Assembly (NCBI GenBank): GCA_030268105.1
Contig: BSDZ01000079.1
Location: 1,555,501 to 1,619,500, forward strand
Source: Volvox africanus
Taxonomy: Eukaryota; Chlorophyta; Chlorophyceae; Chlamydomonadales; Volvocaceae
DNA: 64,000 bases
Direction of reading: 5' to 3'
Made by a program: the position numbers and the translations under genes
Shown: positions 42,301-54,300 of the stretch, piece after piece
Position numbering within the stretch: the first letter of the stretch is position 1
Layout: each line of letters starts with the position of its first letter
The notes under the pieces: generated by a model
Database searches by the model: none
Seen by the model: only the letters and a program-made list of their open reading frames with translations
What the model was told of the DNA's origin: nothing

Positions 42301-45300
42301 ATGCATGAAAGCAAGGACGACATGGCTGTCTGCACATGCACGTGTTACACAGGCACCCAATCCACCGTACTGTTAGAGCCCCGCCGTGGTTGCCAGCAAC
42401 ATTATCTTCAAACACGCAGTCCAGCAACTCAACAGCATATGCAACGTCTTCTGCATTGCTGCCACTTTGAAGGGCTAGAAGCGCCCCCTGCATTTTTGAG
42501 AGACAATCGTTGAATACACGTACGTTGAAAACAAAACGCAAACGAGTACGAACCAATCATGCGTGATACTCATACATATATAGTGTGCACGTATCATGGT
42601 AAGCGGCCCGCCCCGCCCCGCCATGTGTACCTCGCTCATGTATGCGAATGCATGCACGATTATGCATGATAAGCAATCACACCTCCAAGGTCACAGGCAG
42701 TCACTTCCTTCCCATGAGTCAGCCATTCTACAAAAGTATCAAGCTCGTGTTTCAAGCAACCACAGCTTATCCCATGCAAAGTGGCGAGTGGGAATGTAAT
42801 AGTTGAGAGCTGCAAAGGCCTATCAAGATGCTGATATGGTGCTTCTGCACCTTTACATCCTTAACCTTATGGAAGCTTGTTGCCGTACGTGTATGACTAC
42901 AGGGAAGATATATAAAGCATCTAGCTAATGGTGCCACATGCATGCGTGCGCGATTCCAACATCAAAAGGCAACCGGAGCCGTAGTACATGCGTCTTGTAA
43001 CGTACGTACCCCGTCATATGTGGCAGTGTTGCCAGAGAAGCCTGAGTCCCATATTGTCGCATTGGTCATGTCGAGTACCATACCACCGCCTTGAGAAGCA
43101 ATGTTGCCAGTCACAGTCACCTGAATGCGTGCAGGTAGGAAACCACAGTCACTGCAGGGCAAGGGGCATTTACCCCTCAATTCAACGACATGGCTAGGAA
43201 GCGATATATTTGAATATCTATGCATATGATTCCCACCTTAGACTGGTCTCCCCTTGCCCATACATAGGTATCACAGTTTTTTTCCCAGTAACCAGTTAAT
43301 TCTTTTTAACCAAAAAACATTTTGGACTTCAGAAGCAGTAACCAGAAAAATTGGTCGGGACTCTTTGGGATGATTACTTGGGATGAATGGTACAAGATGT
43401 ACAATCCTAGGCTGTGTCTTGGTAAATAATGGTCCAAATTAACCAATCATTTGAAAACCTTCCAATGGGGTAACATCTGCGGGTGGACAAAATAGAGTAT
43501 AACAATTGTATTGAGGGGATGTAAAGATAGTAGCCGTGGTTCAAGGCCCCCCTACCACTGCTGGGGCACAGTGCCCAAAGGCCCGGTAGATTTCACAAAA
43601 TGTGGTATGTCTGTTGTGCCCGCCTAAGCAAAGGCCCAATCTGAAGATGACCATACACGGTCCATCCTGGACACTACCCGTAGATACCCCAGGATACTAC
43701 ACAAAAGAGGCATTTTTGCCTGGAAAACGTCTGAATGTAAGTATGCGAATGATGGTATGAAGCCCCCCAAAGCTGTTGCTGTTTCAAAGACAAAAGAACA
43801 ACTTGCTAAGCTAGTTCATAGTCAATGGCAAGCAGTTCCACCAGGTCAGCGGGGTTCTCCAGCCTAAAGGCCGTCTGCGTGTGCATGTTTGCCCAGGACT
43901 TATATAAGTTTAGGACATTTCCATACACGGACCATTTCCAGTTTTCCACCTGGGGACGTGGTGAGCAGCAACTTCAAGTGGATAGATGCAGAGCATTAGT
44001 GAGAGGGAGCCATCCATTAAGTGTGTAAGGGGGGAACTCGCACCCCGGCACCCTGGGTTACAGTGGTGCGAATTGCTAGGATCTGAAACAAGGTTCCTAA
44101 TTCGAGCCCTGACTAGCGTTCACAGGTTGATGCAAACACGACAGGATGCGTATGAATCCCGTCTGCCCTATGATGGATATCCGGGCTGGCGCTGCGTCAG
44201 GGTTACGACCCGCTGCCTTAAATGAAGAAAAAGTGGACGGTAGTGCCGGGAAAACAAAAGAACCCCACCAGTCGAGTGCAAGGCGCAAGCTACCCTACGG
44301 GGTGCCAGGGGCGGCAAATGAAAATGCAGCTACTGCATGCAGCAGCATCTGACCATAGCTACAGAGGACTTTCGCTGCAGGGCGGGGAGGATTGTAAGGA
44401 GGGAACCTGCAGTCCGGCATCATGCGGTATCATGCAGCCGGTATTACAAAATGAGGTTCTTCATCTTTCAGATGTAAACACATAACATATGTGAGGAGGT
44501 TCCCGCAACCAGGAATCTGGAAAATCGGTTAGGATTTAGGATCGCTGATTCCTTGGAATGGACCCTTGGAACGGTAGAAGTAGTCCAGACCCAGGCCCAG
44601 GGAACTTGTTAGGAGAGGCCACTTTGGTCCGGTAAATAGCGGCAAACGAAAACACGAAGCTAAGCGTTCCTTGGGGCGTCATCCTTGTTAAGGCCGCACC
44701 AGGGTAGCCCCTAGCATTTTCGTTACCAAAGTTGCGGATGAACGGTCTTTTGAAGTGAGATCCGTAACATGCGAACCACGAAGTTGAAATAAACACAGCC
44801 CTCGCTGATGCAAAGTGCGTATAATGAACCCCAGGGGCGTTAGTTGCAGAAAACATAGAAAAAAACCCACACATACATTGTGAATCTTGATTAAGCCTCG
44901 ACCATTTGAGATGTAAATTGCTCCTCCAGCGCAAGGAGTTATCACATCGCTGCAATCGTTGGTCTGATTGTTGTTCTCAAAAGTTGTATCTTCGACTATT
45001 GCACCGGTTTGAATCATGTAAATTCCGCCACCCTTCATCTTCGCTGTATTATTGGCGAGGTGCACTCTCCGTAGGACTGTAAACGGCAGGGTTCTGTTGC
45101 TTCCTTGCTACAGAACAATAGGGTAGCAAATGCAGGTGTGACGGGTTTCGTACCCTTCAGCTGCGTTCTCCATAAATAGGACAGGTCAAGCATGGAGCAC
45201 ACTAACACAGGTGAATACAAATATGCATGCTTGTCACATACAAATACGCAACGGTGGTCGATACATATAGGGATTTTATAAATCCACAAGAGCTTGTTGA

Positions 45301-48300
45301 CACCCACGCAGACAGGCGGTCAGGGCCCCGGTGCTAGTCCTGGCAGGGCAAGGCGCCCACAATGTAACACACTTTCTTACAGGGCTAACAAGGTTCGCTA
45401 CTTGGAGCATGAATTAAGTATGAACGATTGAAGAGAGGTATGCCGAATCTACGCATTTACGCCGAACTGCATGATGAGCATAAGAGCCACACTACGCATA
45501 AGAGGAATTAACGGACGCATGTGCTTACGTCGGGTGATTCAATCTTCATGCCTCCTCCCTATCAAGCGACATTCCGTTGAATGCGAATTATCAAATCATA
45601 CGCAATGTATGCGAGCACGCACCGACGGGCAGAAGGGCAACAGGCGACAGCAGCGGCTTGTAAGCAGATATATGCATGTACTTTTAGCGTTTCCAAGTGA
45701 ACCGCTTATCACCAACGTCTCCAGGAGACGACAGCAAATCCCAAGCACGCGGCGGCATGGTACATGAGACGGGTGTTCATATATATGATCTGTTTCACTC
45801 TCGGCATCAAGAAGGAAAAATATAACCGCCAAGGCTCCAACTCAGTGCATCTGATTACGTGCACCCTAAATCAGATATCCATGTGGTTTATTTGGACTAA
45901 ACGACGCTACTGTGTACCACTGCTGTACATTTGCATATGTGCGAAGAAGGTTCCTAATAGGGGGCCAGCAGTAGTACCACTTTCCTACCCAAGCAACTTC
46001 ACAAAGGTGTACAGTTACCCCTTCTGACATTCTGATATTAGCATCAACATCACTCTTGTACTCACCGTATCACCGGATGCGTTGTTATTTGCAAACCAAG
46101 AATCCACTACCGTTAAGTTGCCACATGATGCCTGCACGTTCAGTTTGCACACGGGTATACAACAAATGAATGTTTTAAAAACACCATGAAAAGATAAGCT
46201 AGGTGTCAGCAGCCTCCTGCAAGCTACCGTAGGATGAGGGCGGAGCAACGAAACTGCAAGTGCACTCCTCAAATGCAATACCTACCTTACCATGAGCAGC
46301 GCGCACGCTTGTGGTAAGATACACTCAAGGATTTTTTTCTGGGTTTTCACTATTATGTTGACACATTGAGATCAGAGACGACAACTGACATAATTGGAGC
46401 TGTATAGAAATATAGCGTGATCCACAGATCCTAAAAGTTTGAAGAAAACTATAATACATTATTTTATTAGTAAAATTGATGTACCTCTGTCATATCCGCC
46501 CCAACAAACAAATAAAGGCCCGATCAGAAGATGTCCAGAACCAGACATCCAGGATATTGCCCGTAGATACCCCAGGATACGACAAAAATGGCTCACCAAT
46601 ATAAATAAACGATATAGTCAAATCACTAGCCTAGGTAGGTAAAGCGGTAGCAATCATGCTGTATGCATCTATGATACATAATCACAACTAACGGATTTGT
46701 CGTGATACAGCATAATCAGATCGCTGTACATCTCGGCCGGTGAGTCAGTCTCTAAGTCGCCTTCATTGGAGCGCTTTCGTAGTAGTTTGAGAGCCGCAAA
46801 GGCCTATCGAGATGCTGAGAAGGTGTTTTTGCAACTTCATATCGTGGAAGCGTGTGCCGTACGTGTATGACTACCACAGCCTTGGCCAGAAATTGATGTA
46901 TCATAACATTATTCAGTGCTCACAGCTCAAGACTCTGTATGCTGCCACCGGACCATACTAGATGTAACAAATCTGTAACTTGCTTATCTTATTTGCCTGC
47001 TCTCGTGAACCCATATATAACGACACTTCCAAAACTTGTTAGGCCTAGCATCGTTAGGGCGATTGCTACAAAGCTTATGAAGAGGTCGTCTGCAGCTAAT
47101 AATCGGAAAAGATCCACACAATCCACGTTCAGGACATACATACATACACACAGGCAGTACTTCTTATGTGGTTAGGGAGCACGTATGACAGTATCCGTGA
47201 GTAATACGTGCATGCATGAGATGCAAAGTTAGTTGGCGATCGCCAACAGGACCTTCTCACATGAACGCAAATGATCATTTTCACCATACTAGCGTGGTCG
47301 TAAGATAAGGATAAATCATAACGATGTTATCATCACACCACCTACCTGCGTGCCTATGCATGCTCCTTAGAAAGCTTGCGGCAGGCAGGGTCATAAACAT
47401 GCAGAGAACTTTGATAGCTGACGAAATAGCATATGGCTACGGGGTTACTAACTCATTTATTTGCATCGTCCGTGGTAGTGTCCTAAGTGCGAGCTGTCCT
47501 ACAGAAAGTTCCCCATATATATGCACCGCCTGCCGATCAGCCTTCTCATGTCAGCCTTTCAAATAGCGTGCACTACGCCCTTACCGCCAAGCCTCCTCCT
47601 CCGCTACCGGCAATGTTGCCCTTGAACGTCACGTTGTACATGTCAACCGTATACATGGTGTAGTTTCGGGTGGTCGTCGAGTGGACGCCATAGCAAGTAG
47701 CTACCATGCCACCCTGAAGGCAAGCACACGGAAGAGATACATGACTAGCATTAATAAGACACACATGTATACATACAATCATTTTGTTTCAGGGTTTCAA
47801 ACAGGCATTGATAGGGAGGGTAGCATCCCGAGGCATTTATTTCTTACTGCTAGTACTGAGATGTGTGAGTAATTTGGCCAGCTTAAATACTTACCGGTCG
47901 GTGTCTCCTTTGATGGTCTGAGACTTAGAGATTTCTTGTTAGTAATCGTAAGTTTGACCCAGGCTGCCAACGGCATATTTCGTAATGAGAATCGTAGTGG
48001 TAAAGGATGTGTGGGGCCCCAGTGAGAGTATGAGTAGCAGGAATAACACGGTTCTTCAGTTTGTCCTTGACCGCCTTACCAGCGGTTGAATGCTCCGCCC
48101 AGGAAGTGCAAACCCATGGCCCCTAAGGGGGACCATGCGGGGTGGATTAGAAACCCCCCGAAGGGACAGTAGGTAAGTCCAATCGGGGCTGGCACGTGGA
48201 TGGGAGCCGCAGTGACCAAGAGAATCTGCGAAATTAAACAACCCAGTGAACCTTAGCGGGCCCAACGATTGATATGCATGCCCAATCATGTTCAGGTAAC

Positions 48301-51300
48301 CCCCGGGGCTCCTTATATAATACACGCCAGCCCAAGGATGGCATAACCATAATCATAACATATATGTGGGCGGTTTACGCAGGCGGATTTAACAGTGATT
48401 CAACCAAGGAACTTCACCATTGACAAAACCCGGAAATTTTTGGCTTTCCTCAAAAATGCCCAGGGCCTCCCAGAATTTACCACGCTTTGTGCACGCTTCC
48501 CAGGGGCAAAAAAGGGTCCCCGTGAACAAAAATATTTATTTCCGGAGCTACCCGGAAAGATTTTGCCGAATGTAAGGTCCAGCCAGTTCCGGGGACAAAG
48601 ACTGGCTCTGGAACCTTCTGACTTTTCAGCTTGGCGCTAAGAAAGCTCATTGAAGAGTTTTATAAGTAACATTTATAATGAAGTTCTCATCCAAACATCA
48701 GAACCTCTAAGCGGCAAAGTTAGATGCAAAGGAGCAGGCAGCTAAGCAAGCATTTGGAGGTTCGGACACAATTGTTTCAAAGTTCTTCAAGGCCACGAAT
48801 GGTTAGCTCATTTGAAAGACAAAGACTTCCCAAGTTAGCAGTTAACGCTCGCTCACTTGACCTTCAGACACATTTACACATTTGGCAGGCTGCTTTGGCG
48901 GGCATTCCGTTTATCCCGCCTGCAGGGATGATGAGGCATTCGCAGCGAGTGATTACGAGTCAGGTGAAGGGCTGATGTGGAGGTGGAGGTGGAGGGAGGA
49001 TAAGGAGGGAGAAAAAGCTGGGTTTCAGTGTTGCTGATGTGCTTGCATTGGATTTCATTGATCGAAAAGCACGTTAGGATGTCAGTAAGACCTATTTTAT
49101 ATCAACCACAACATTAATTATGGAACTCACGTCAACAGAAAGCGTGGAAAAGCAATAAACGAGGGATGTTCCTGGAAAGAAAACTTTGGGGCTTTGCGGA
49201 CCCCCACCCAGAACAAAAAGCCACCCCCTTGAAGAACCCTGGATACAACGCAAAATGACTGCGATTGTTTTGCATGCATTATTATGCACCAAAAATACTT
49301 ATCATCGTTGCAAACATAGGTTTGCTATTCATACTATATGTGTGAACTTAACTATTTAAGCCTGTACTCAGGTAAGAATGTAAGATCTCCTAAGGTGCAC
49401 AAGTCTAAACATCTGAGACTCCAACGTTAGAGTGTCTTGCTCTTGAACCGATGAGGAAAGGTTGACTTATTTGTTGCAAAGTCTCAGGACAGTTACGACC
49501 CATCAAGCGAAGGCTTCAATATAAAAGTTCTCTCTCCTCCCTGCTTCCTCGCAAGAGCATTAAATGCTCTTGTTGCTTAGGAGGCCGAAACGACTTCTGT
49601 ACGGGTTCAGTGTCTCCTCACTTCGGGGGTTACCCTCAAAAGCTCGGTGTCTTCCTAATAACCAGGCGTTTCACCACTACACCAGGTCACTTCATCTTAT
49701 AGTTCCTAACTGGACCATCTTTATGTAATGTCTCAAACATAAAATTAACTTCCGTTAATTTCTATTTATTTCTACTTAAATGCTACAACATCTGCCCCCC
49801 TCTCTCTAGGCGTGGGCGTCCTTGTCACGCTTAGCCCAGTAAGCATTGATTAGCTCACAGTCAGGGAAGTTAGCTTCATCAACTCAACTGTTATTCTCTC
49901 AGCCGTGACCGACACATTTCACTAGACACCGAGTCAAAGTTCGGTTTCTGAGCTTCCGTTGTTCATGATCAATGATCTCTTCTGGTGTCCACACCGATGT
50001 GGGGCCAGTAAGTGCTACTTCCACCATAGGTCTGGGGGGGTTATACGGATCCATCAGATCTGCACGGTTTGAGTAGTGAGACTTGAAACACATTGTGAAA
50101 ACGATATTACTCTGGCAGTGCCAGTCGTGCAGCAACAGGGTTGATGTTTGCCTGAATCATGAATGGTCCAATCCACTTAGGCATAAGTTCCTTCGAACCC
50201 TTGTCCACGGCTAGGATCTCAGTGCTCTAGAGGACTTCTTGTCCCTCAGAGAACACTATATCTCGGCGCTTCTTCTCTTCATTCTGTTTCATGCAATCTT
50301 GTGCAGCTTGCAAAGATATCTTTGCTGTCAGCAATTTTTTCATATATGAATCTATATTGTCCTTAGCAGCAGGGACAGTGTCACCCAATTCAAGCTGCAT
50401 AGGGGTTCTTGGGTGGTACCCATAATTCAATAAACGGAGCTAAACCCTGTCGAGTTGCCCTTTGAGTTGTTGATGGCAAATTCAGCTGGGCCAAGATAGC
50501 AATCCCATTTGGAAGGCTCTTGGTCACAGTAATTCCGGAGCATATCCCCAAGCACCCGGTTCATTCTTTCAGTTTGTCCATCAGTGGGTGAAAAGCAGTA
50601 CTCATACTCTGCTTAATACCAATTCTTCTTAACAATCCAGTCCAGATTGCACCTGTGAATTTCGTGTCCCTGTCTGAGATTACAGACAATGGTATTCCAT
50701 GGGTTCTGATGACTGCATCAAGCAATAGATCTGCTGTCTCTTCTGCATCAATATCTTTCATTGAAGGTCGCACATGCATCATCTTAGTCAAACGGTCCAC
50801 AAACACCACAGGGGAGTTGTAGCCTTTTCTGGTCTTGGGCAATCCGAGTATGAAATCCATAGAGACACTAGTCCAAGGCTGTTCTGGGATAGGCAGAGGT
50901 TGGGACAAGCCAGCAGGCTTCCCTGATAGTGCCCTGTTTTGTTGGCAGGAATCACACTTGGCCACGAAATCAGCCACATTAGCTTTAAGTGAGGAACACC
51001 AAAAGTTTTGGTCTACCAGCTCTATAGTCCGATCACGTCCCGGGTGTCCAGAGAGTACATCAGAGTGACTGCGTGTCATGATTTCATGTTTCAGTTCTGG
51101 GTCATTCGGGACAACAATGCGATATTTGCACTCCCCCCTTTCTATCTGGAAGAATCCCGCAGGATTCGCCAGGAGGGTCTTAAGAATTGCTGGGTTCTGG
51201 AAGATGGTGTCTCGTTGGGTTGCCTCGACAATACGCTGGATAAGTGGGGCCAGCGTACAGCCCATACGACGTGTGGCGCCCGCACGGCAAACCACAAGAG

Positions 51301-54300
51301 AGGCCTAAGCGGGATGGCGTGAAAGAGCATCAGCGACCACGTTCAAGCATCCTGGGCAATAAAGCCACTCAAAATTTAACTGCACCAGGAACTCAAGCCA
51401 TCGTGCTTGTCTGCGGCTCACATTTGCTTGTGTCTTAAGATATATCAATGGGTGGTGGTCAGTGACAAGTGCGAAAGGTTCAGCGCTCTGTAACACCATT
51501 CACGCAAGGCATTGATTACCCCAAGTAACTCGTGCTCACCAGTACTGTAGTTCCGTTCTGCTGGGGAAAATTTCTTACTGGTGAAGGCCACGGATCGGCC
51601 TTCTTGCAAGAGTACTGCACCAGTTTCATTCAGCGGAGCATCAAAGATCACTCCAAAAGGCTTAGTAAAATCAGGGTAATGCAACAGTAAATCTTTGGAA
51701 AGTCTCTGTTTGATTTCATCAAATGCATGGATAGCCGGTAAAGGCCATTCTTCTGGTAGTCTGGGCAGACTGAACAAGTCTGTCAAAGGTGCACAGAGGG
51801 ATCCAAAACCGGCAATGTAGCGTAGTAAGTAGGAAGTAGTTGGCAAGACCTACGAAAGACCGTAGTTCAGCCACATCTTTAGGTCGCGGCCAGTTTTGGA
51901 TAACGTCCACTTTCTTAGGATCCATACGGATACCTGTTTCACCCACCACACGACCCAGATATTTCACTTGGGCCTTCCGGAAATCGCATTTTGACAGCTT
52001 TACATACAGCTGTTGCTCATCTAAGACCTTGAGCACCATGCGGAGATGGTGGGTGTGGTCTTCAGGGTTTTTGGAGAATATTAGAATATCATCCGAATAG
52101 ACCGTCACAAGACGGTTCAAAAAGGGTGTCATTCAAAATGCCCTAACAGGGTTGTAAACGCCGTTTTGGAACATCTTCTGGTGTGATTCGTAGTTGGTGG
52201 TATCCTGATGCAAGATCTAAGGTCGTAAAAAGGCGTGCTCCTGCCCATTGATCCGAGATATCATCAATTCGGGGTAGGGGATGCCGGTTCTTGACAGTTA
52301 TCTTGTTCAGTGCACGATAGTCAATACACATGCGGAGTTCTTCCGTTTTCTTGGTCACAAAGAGGATCGGAGCCCCAAAAGGGGAGTTAGAGGGTACCGT
52401 ACTTCGCTAAAATGTACGTAGCTAGTTTGGAGTACAAATATATAATATATAACCCAATTCCTGTTACCTGGAAAATTTCCAGTAATAGTATTCCACATGT
52501 AGCTACAATAATCCTGAATCACTGAATTTGAATATGGCTTAGATAGCCCCACAGCTCAAAACCTTGACATAAATAAATATATAGAGAGACATACGCAAGT
52601 CTGCATCAGCCCCCCTATCTATCGTAGCAACAAACCCCTATCTATCGTAGCAACAAATGCACTTACAAATCCACCGCGACCATACATGGTGCGGATGTGT
52701 GTGCGGATGACACATACGACAAACATACACGTACGGCATCACTCAGCATCTCACATGCATGAGGATTGCCCAGAAATGAAGCAGCAGGGCCTCAGGAGTA
52801 TGCATCCTTAGTCAATTATCTGTGCATTATTGGAAGGCAGGAAACCTATGCACGTATGATCTGCAGTTCAGACGCCTATCAATGTATGGTTTTTGACTCT
52901 ACCCACCTTGGTCTATATACAATGTCTACTGAGGGTCGGTATATACAGTTGTCTCTATGCACGTTGACTATACACTAGGGGTTTTCAGAATGCCGCAAAA
53001 TAATGTCATGCCCTGCTATCGTGCTTAAATGGTAAGTGGTTCATCACGAATCGCCTTTTCGCTTAGTGCTCTATCCTTAGTACATATCAGTAAATGCTTA
53101 AGAGATTTTTAGTAACCTGCTAATGGTTAATAATCCCAACTTACACAATAACCGGTTTAACTGTTTGATTGTAACCACTTCGTAATCCCCTCCCACAACA
53201 GGAATACGGATTTGGCGGCAGCCGGCAGCCGCTAGCTATTACTAACCCGTCTCCCAAAATACCGAGCCTGTTGGTAGTCCATAACCTGTATGGACTGGGC
53301 CCTTTACCGACCGAATGATAAAAAATGGAATACCTGGTTCCTGGTTCACTGATTTTCCGCATGTCGGAGTGACTTTTGAAAGTTACGCCCGATTCGAGGT
53401 TCTACGGCATCACCAAGTACTTGGATTATTCCTGTTCTCTGATGCTATATAATCGGGCTCTGGCACAACAACCGGTATCTTTCAATACCAATCTTCATTG
53501 GGATTCCAATAGAATACTTATATAGCGGATATAACAGAGATACAACTACAGCAGCCGAACCTGTCTAATAAGAATCAATTAAGATGTTCATTGTTATTGG
53601 AGGCCCCATCTGACGATGCACCGTTCCGTTATCAACATGTAGTTGATGTATGCATGGACCCAGCGCTCCTATAATATGCGATTTGCCTGCCTTGCTTAAT
53701 ACATACGCACGGCGCCACTCCACGGCGCCACTCTATTAAGGCCTTCCCGATCTGTGTCCTGGACTGCTGGTTCATCGGCACGTATGTACGGTTACATACG
53801 CTACGTGTAATGATGGCAGTGCATACATGACCACAACACCATAACAGTCTTCAGCCACAAACAGGACGTAGGTTGTCCCAGGCGCAGCAGCAGTGCGTTC
53901 ATGACATGTACACAAATACATATTGCTTACCCCTTCGCTACTGCAGTTGTTGTCAGCGATGTAGGCATTCCAAATTTTGAGGCTGCACCAATTAATTCCG
54001 AGTGCGCCTCCATATAGTCCAGTATTGGTGATCATCCTAACCTGCACAGGTAAGACGGATCGGAGTGAATGAAACACACAATATTAATTAGCTTGATGAA
54101 GCTAACATGGGCCTTGGTTTGCGTTAGATAGTTAGCCTTTGCAACTCACGTTGCTGACTTGGGCTGTCCCAGGGCAGTCACGCAGCGAAATCGCTCCGCC
54201 TATGCTGGCGCCGTCATCAATGGACGCAGAGTTTTGCGACACTTCGCCACCATCTAGCTGAAAGCTCCATTTATCCACCAGAAGAGCGCCACCACGATAC

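Larger units (their letters stand above)
49805..52395 (-). mobile_element. Ty3/gypsy chromovirus remnant (5'-truncated, disabled)
   Basis: Minus-strand pol fragments in order: reverse transcriptase start [11 protein letters not shown] and [11 protein letters not shown] (52358 downwards), [12 protein letters not shown], a frameshift and a deletion before the catalytic YSDDILIFS (about 52085-52110), [10 protein letters not shown], RNase H with [16 protein letters not shown] and [11 protein letters not shown], an integrase zinc finger ([16 protein letters not shown]), an integrase core ([16 protein letters not shown]) and a C-terminal chromodomain-like segment ([37 protein letters not shown]). 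Stops interrupt it, including two inside the chromodomain. Gag, protease and the 5' LTR are absent. Family known: chromoviruses. It sits in the intron between the exons at 53931 and 47713, in the same orientation as the host gene. Confidence 0.87.

Noticed and set aside
49640..49720. tRNA-like segment in the LTR (TAGTGGTGAAACG, resembling a D arm)
   Set aside because: No complete cloverleaf could be drawn; it probably belongs to the LTR.
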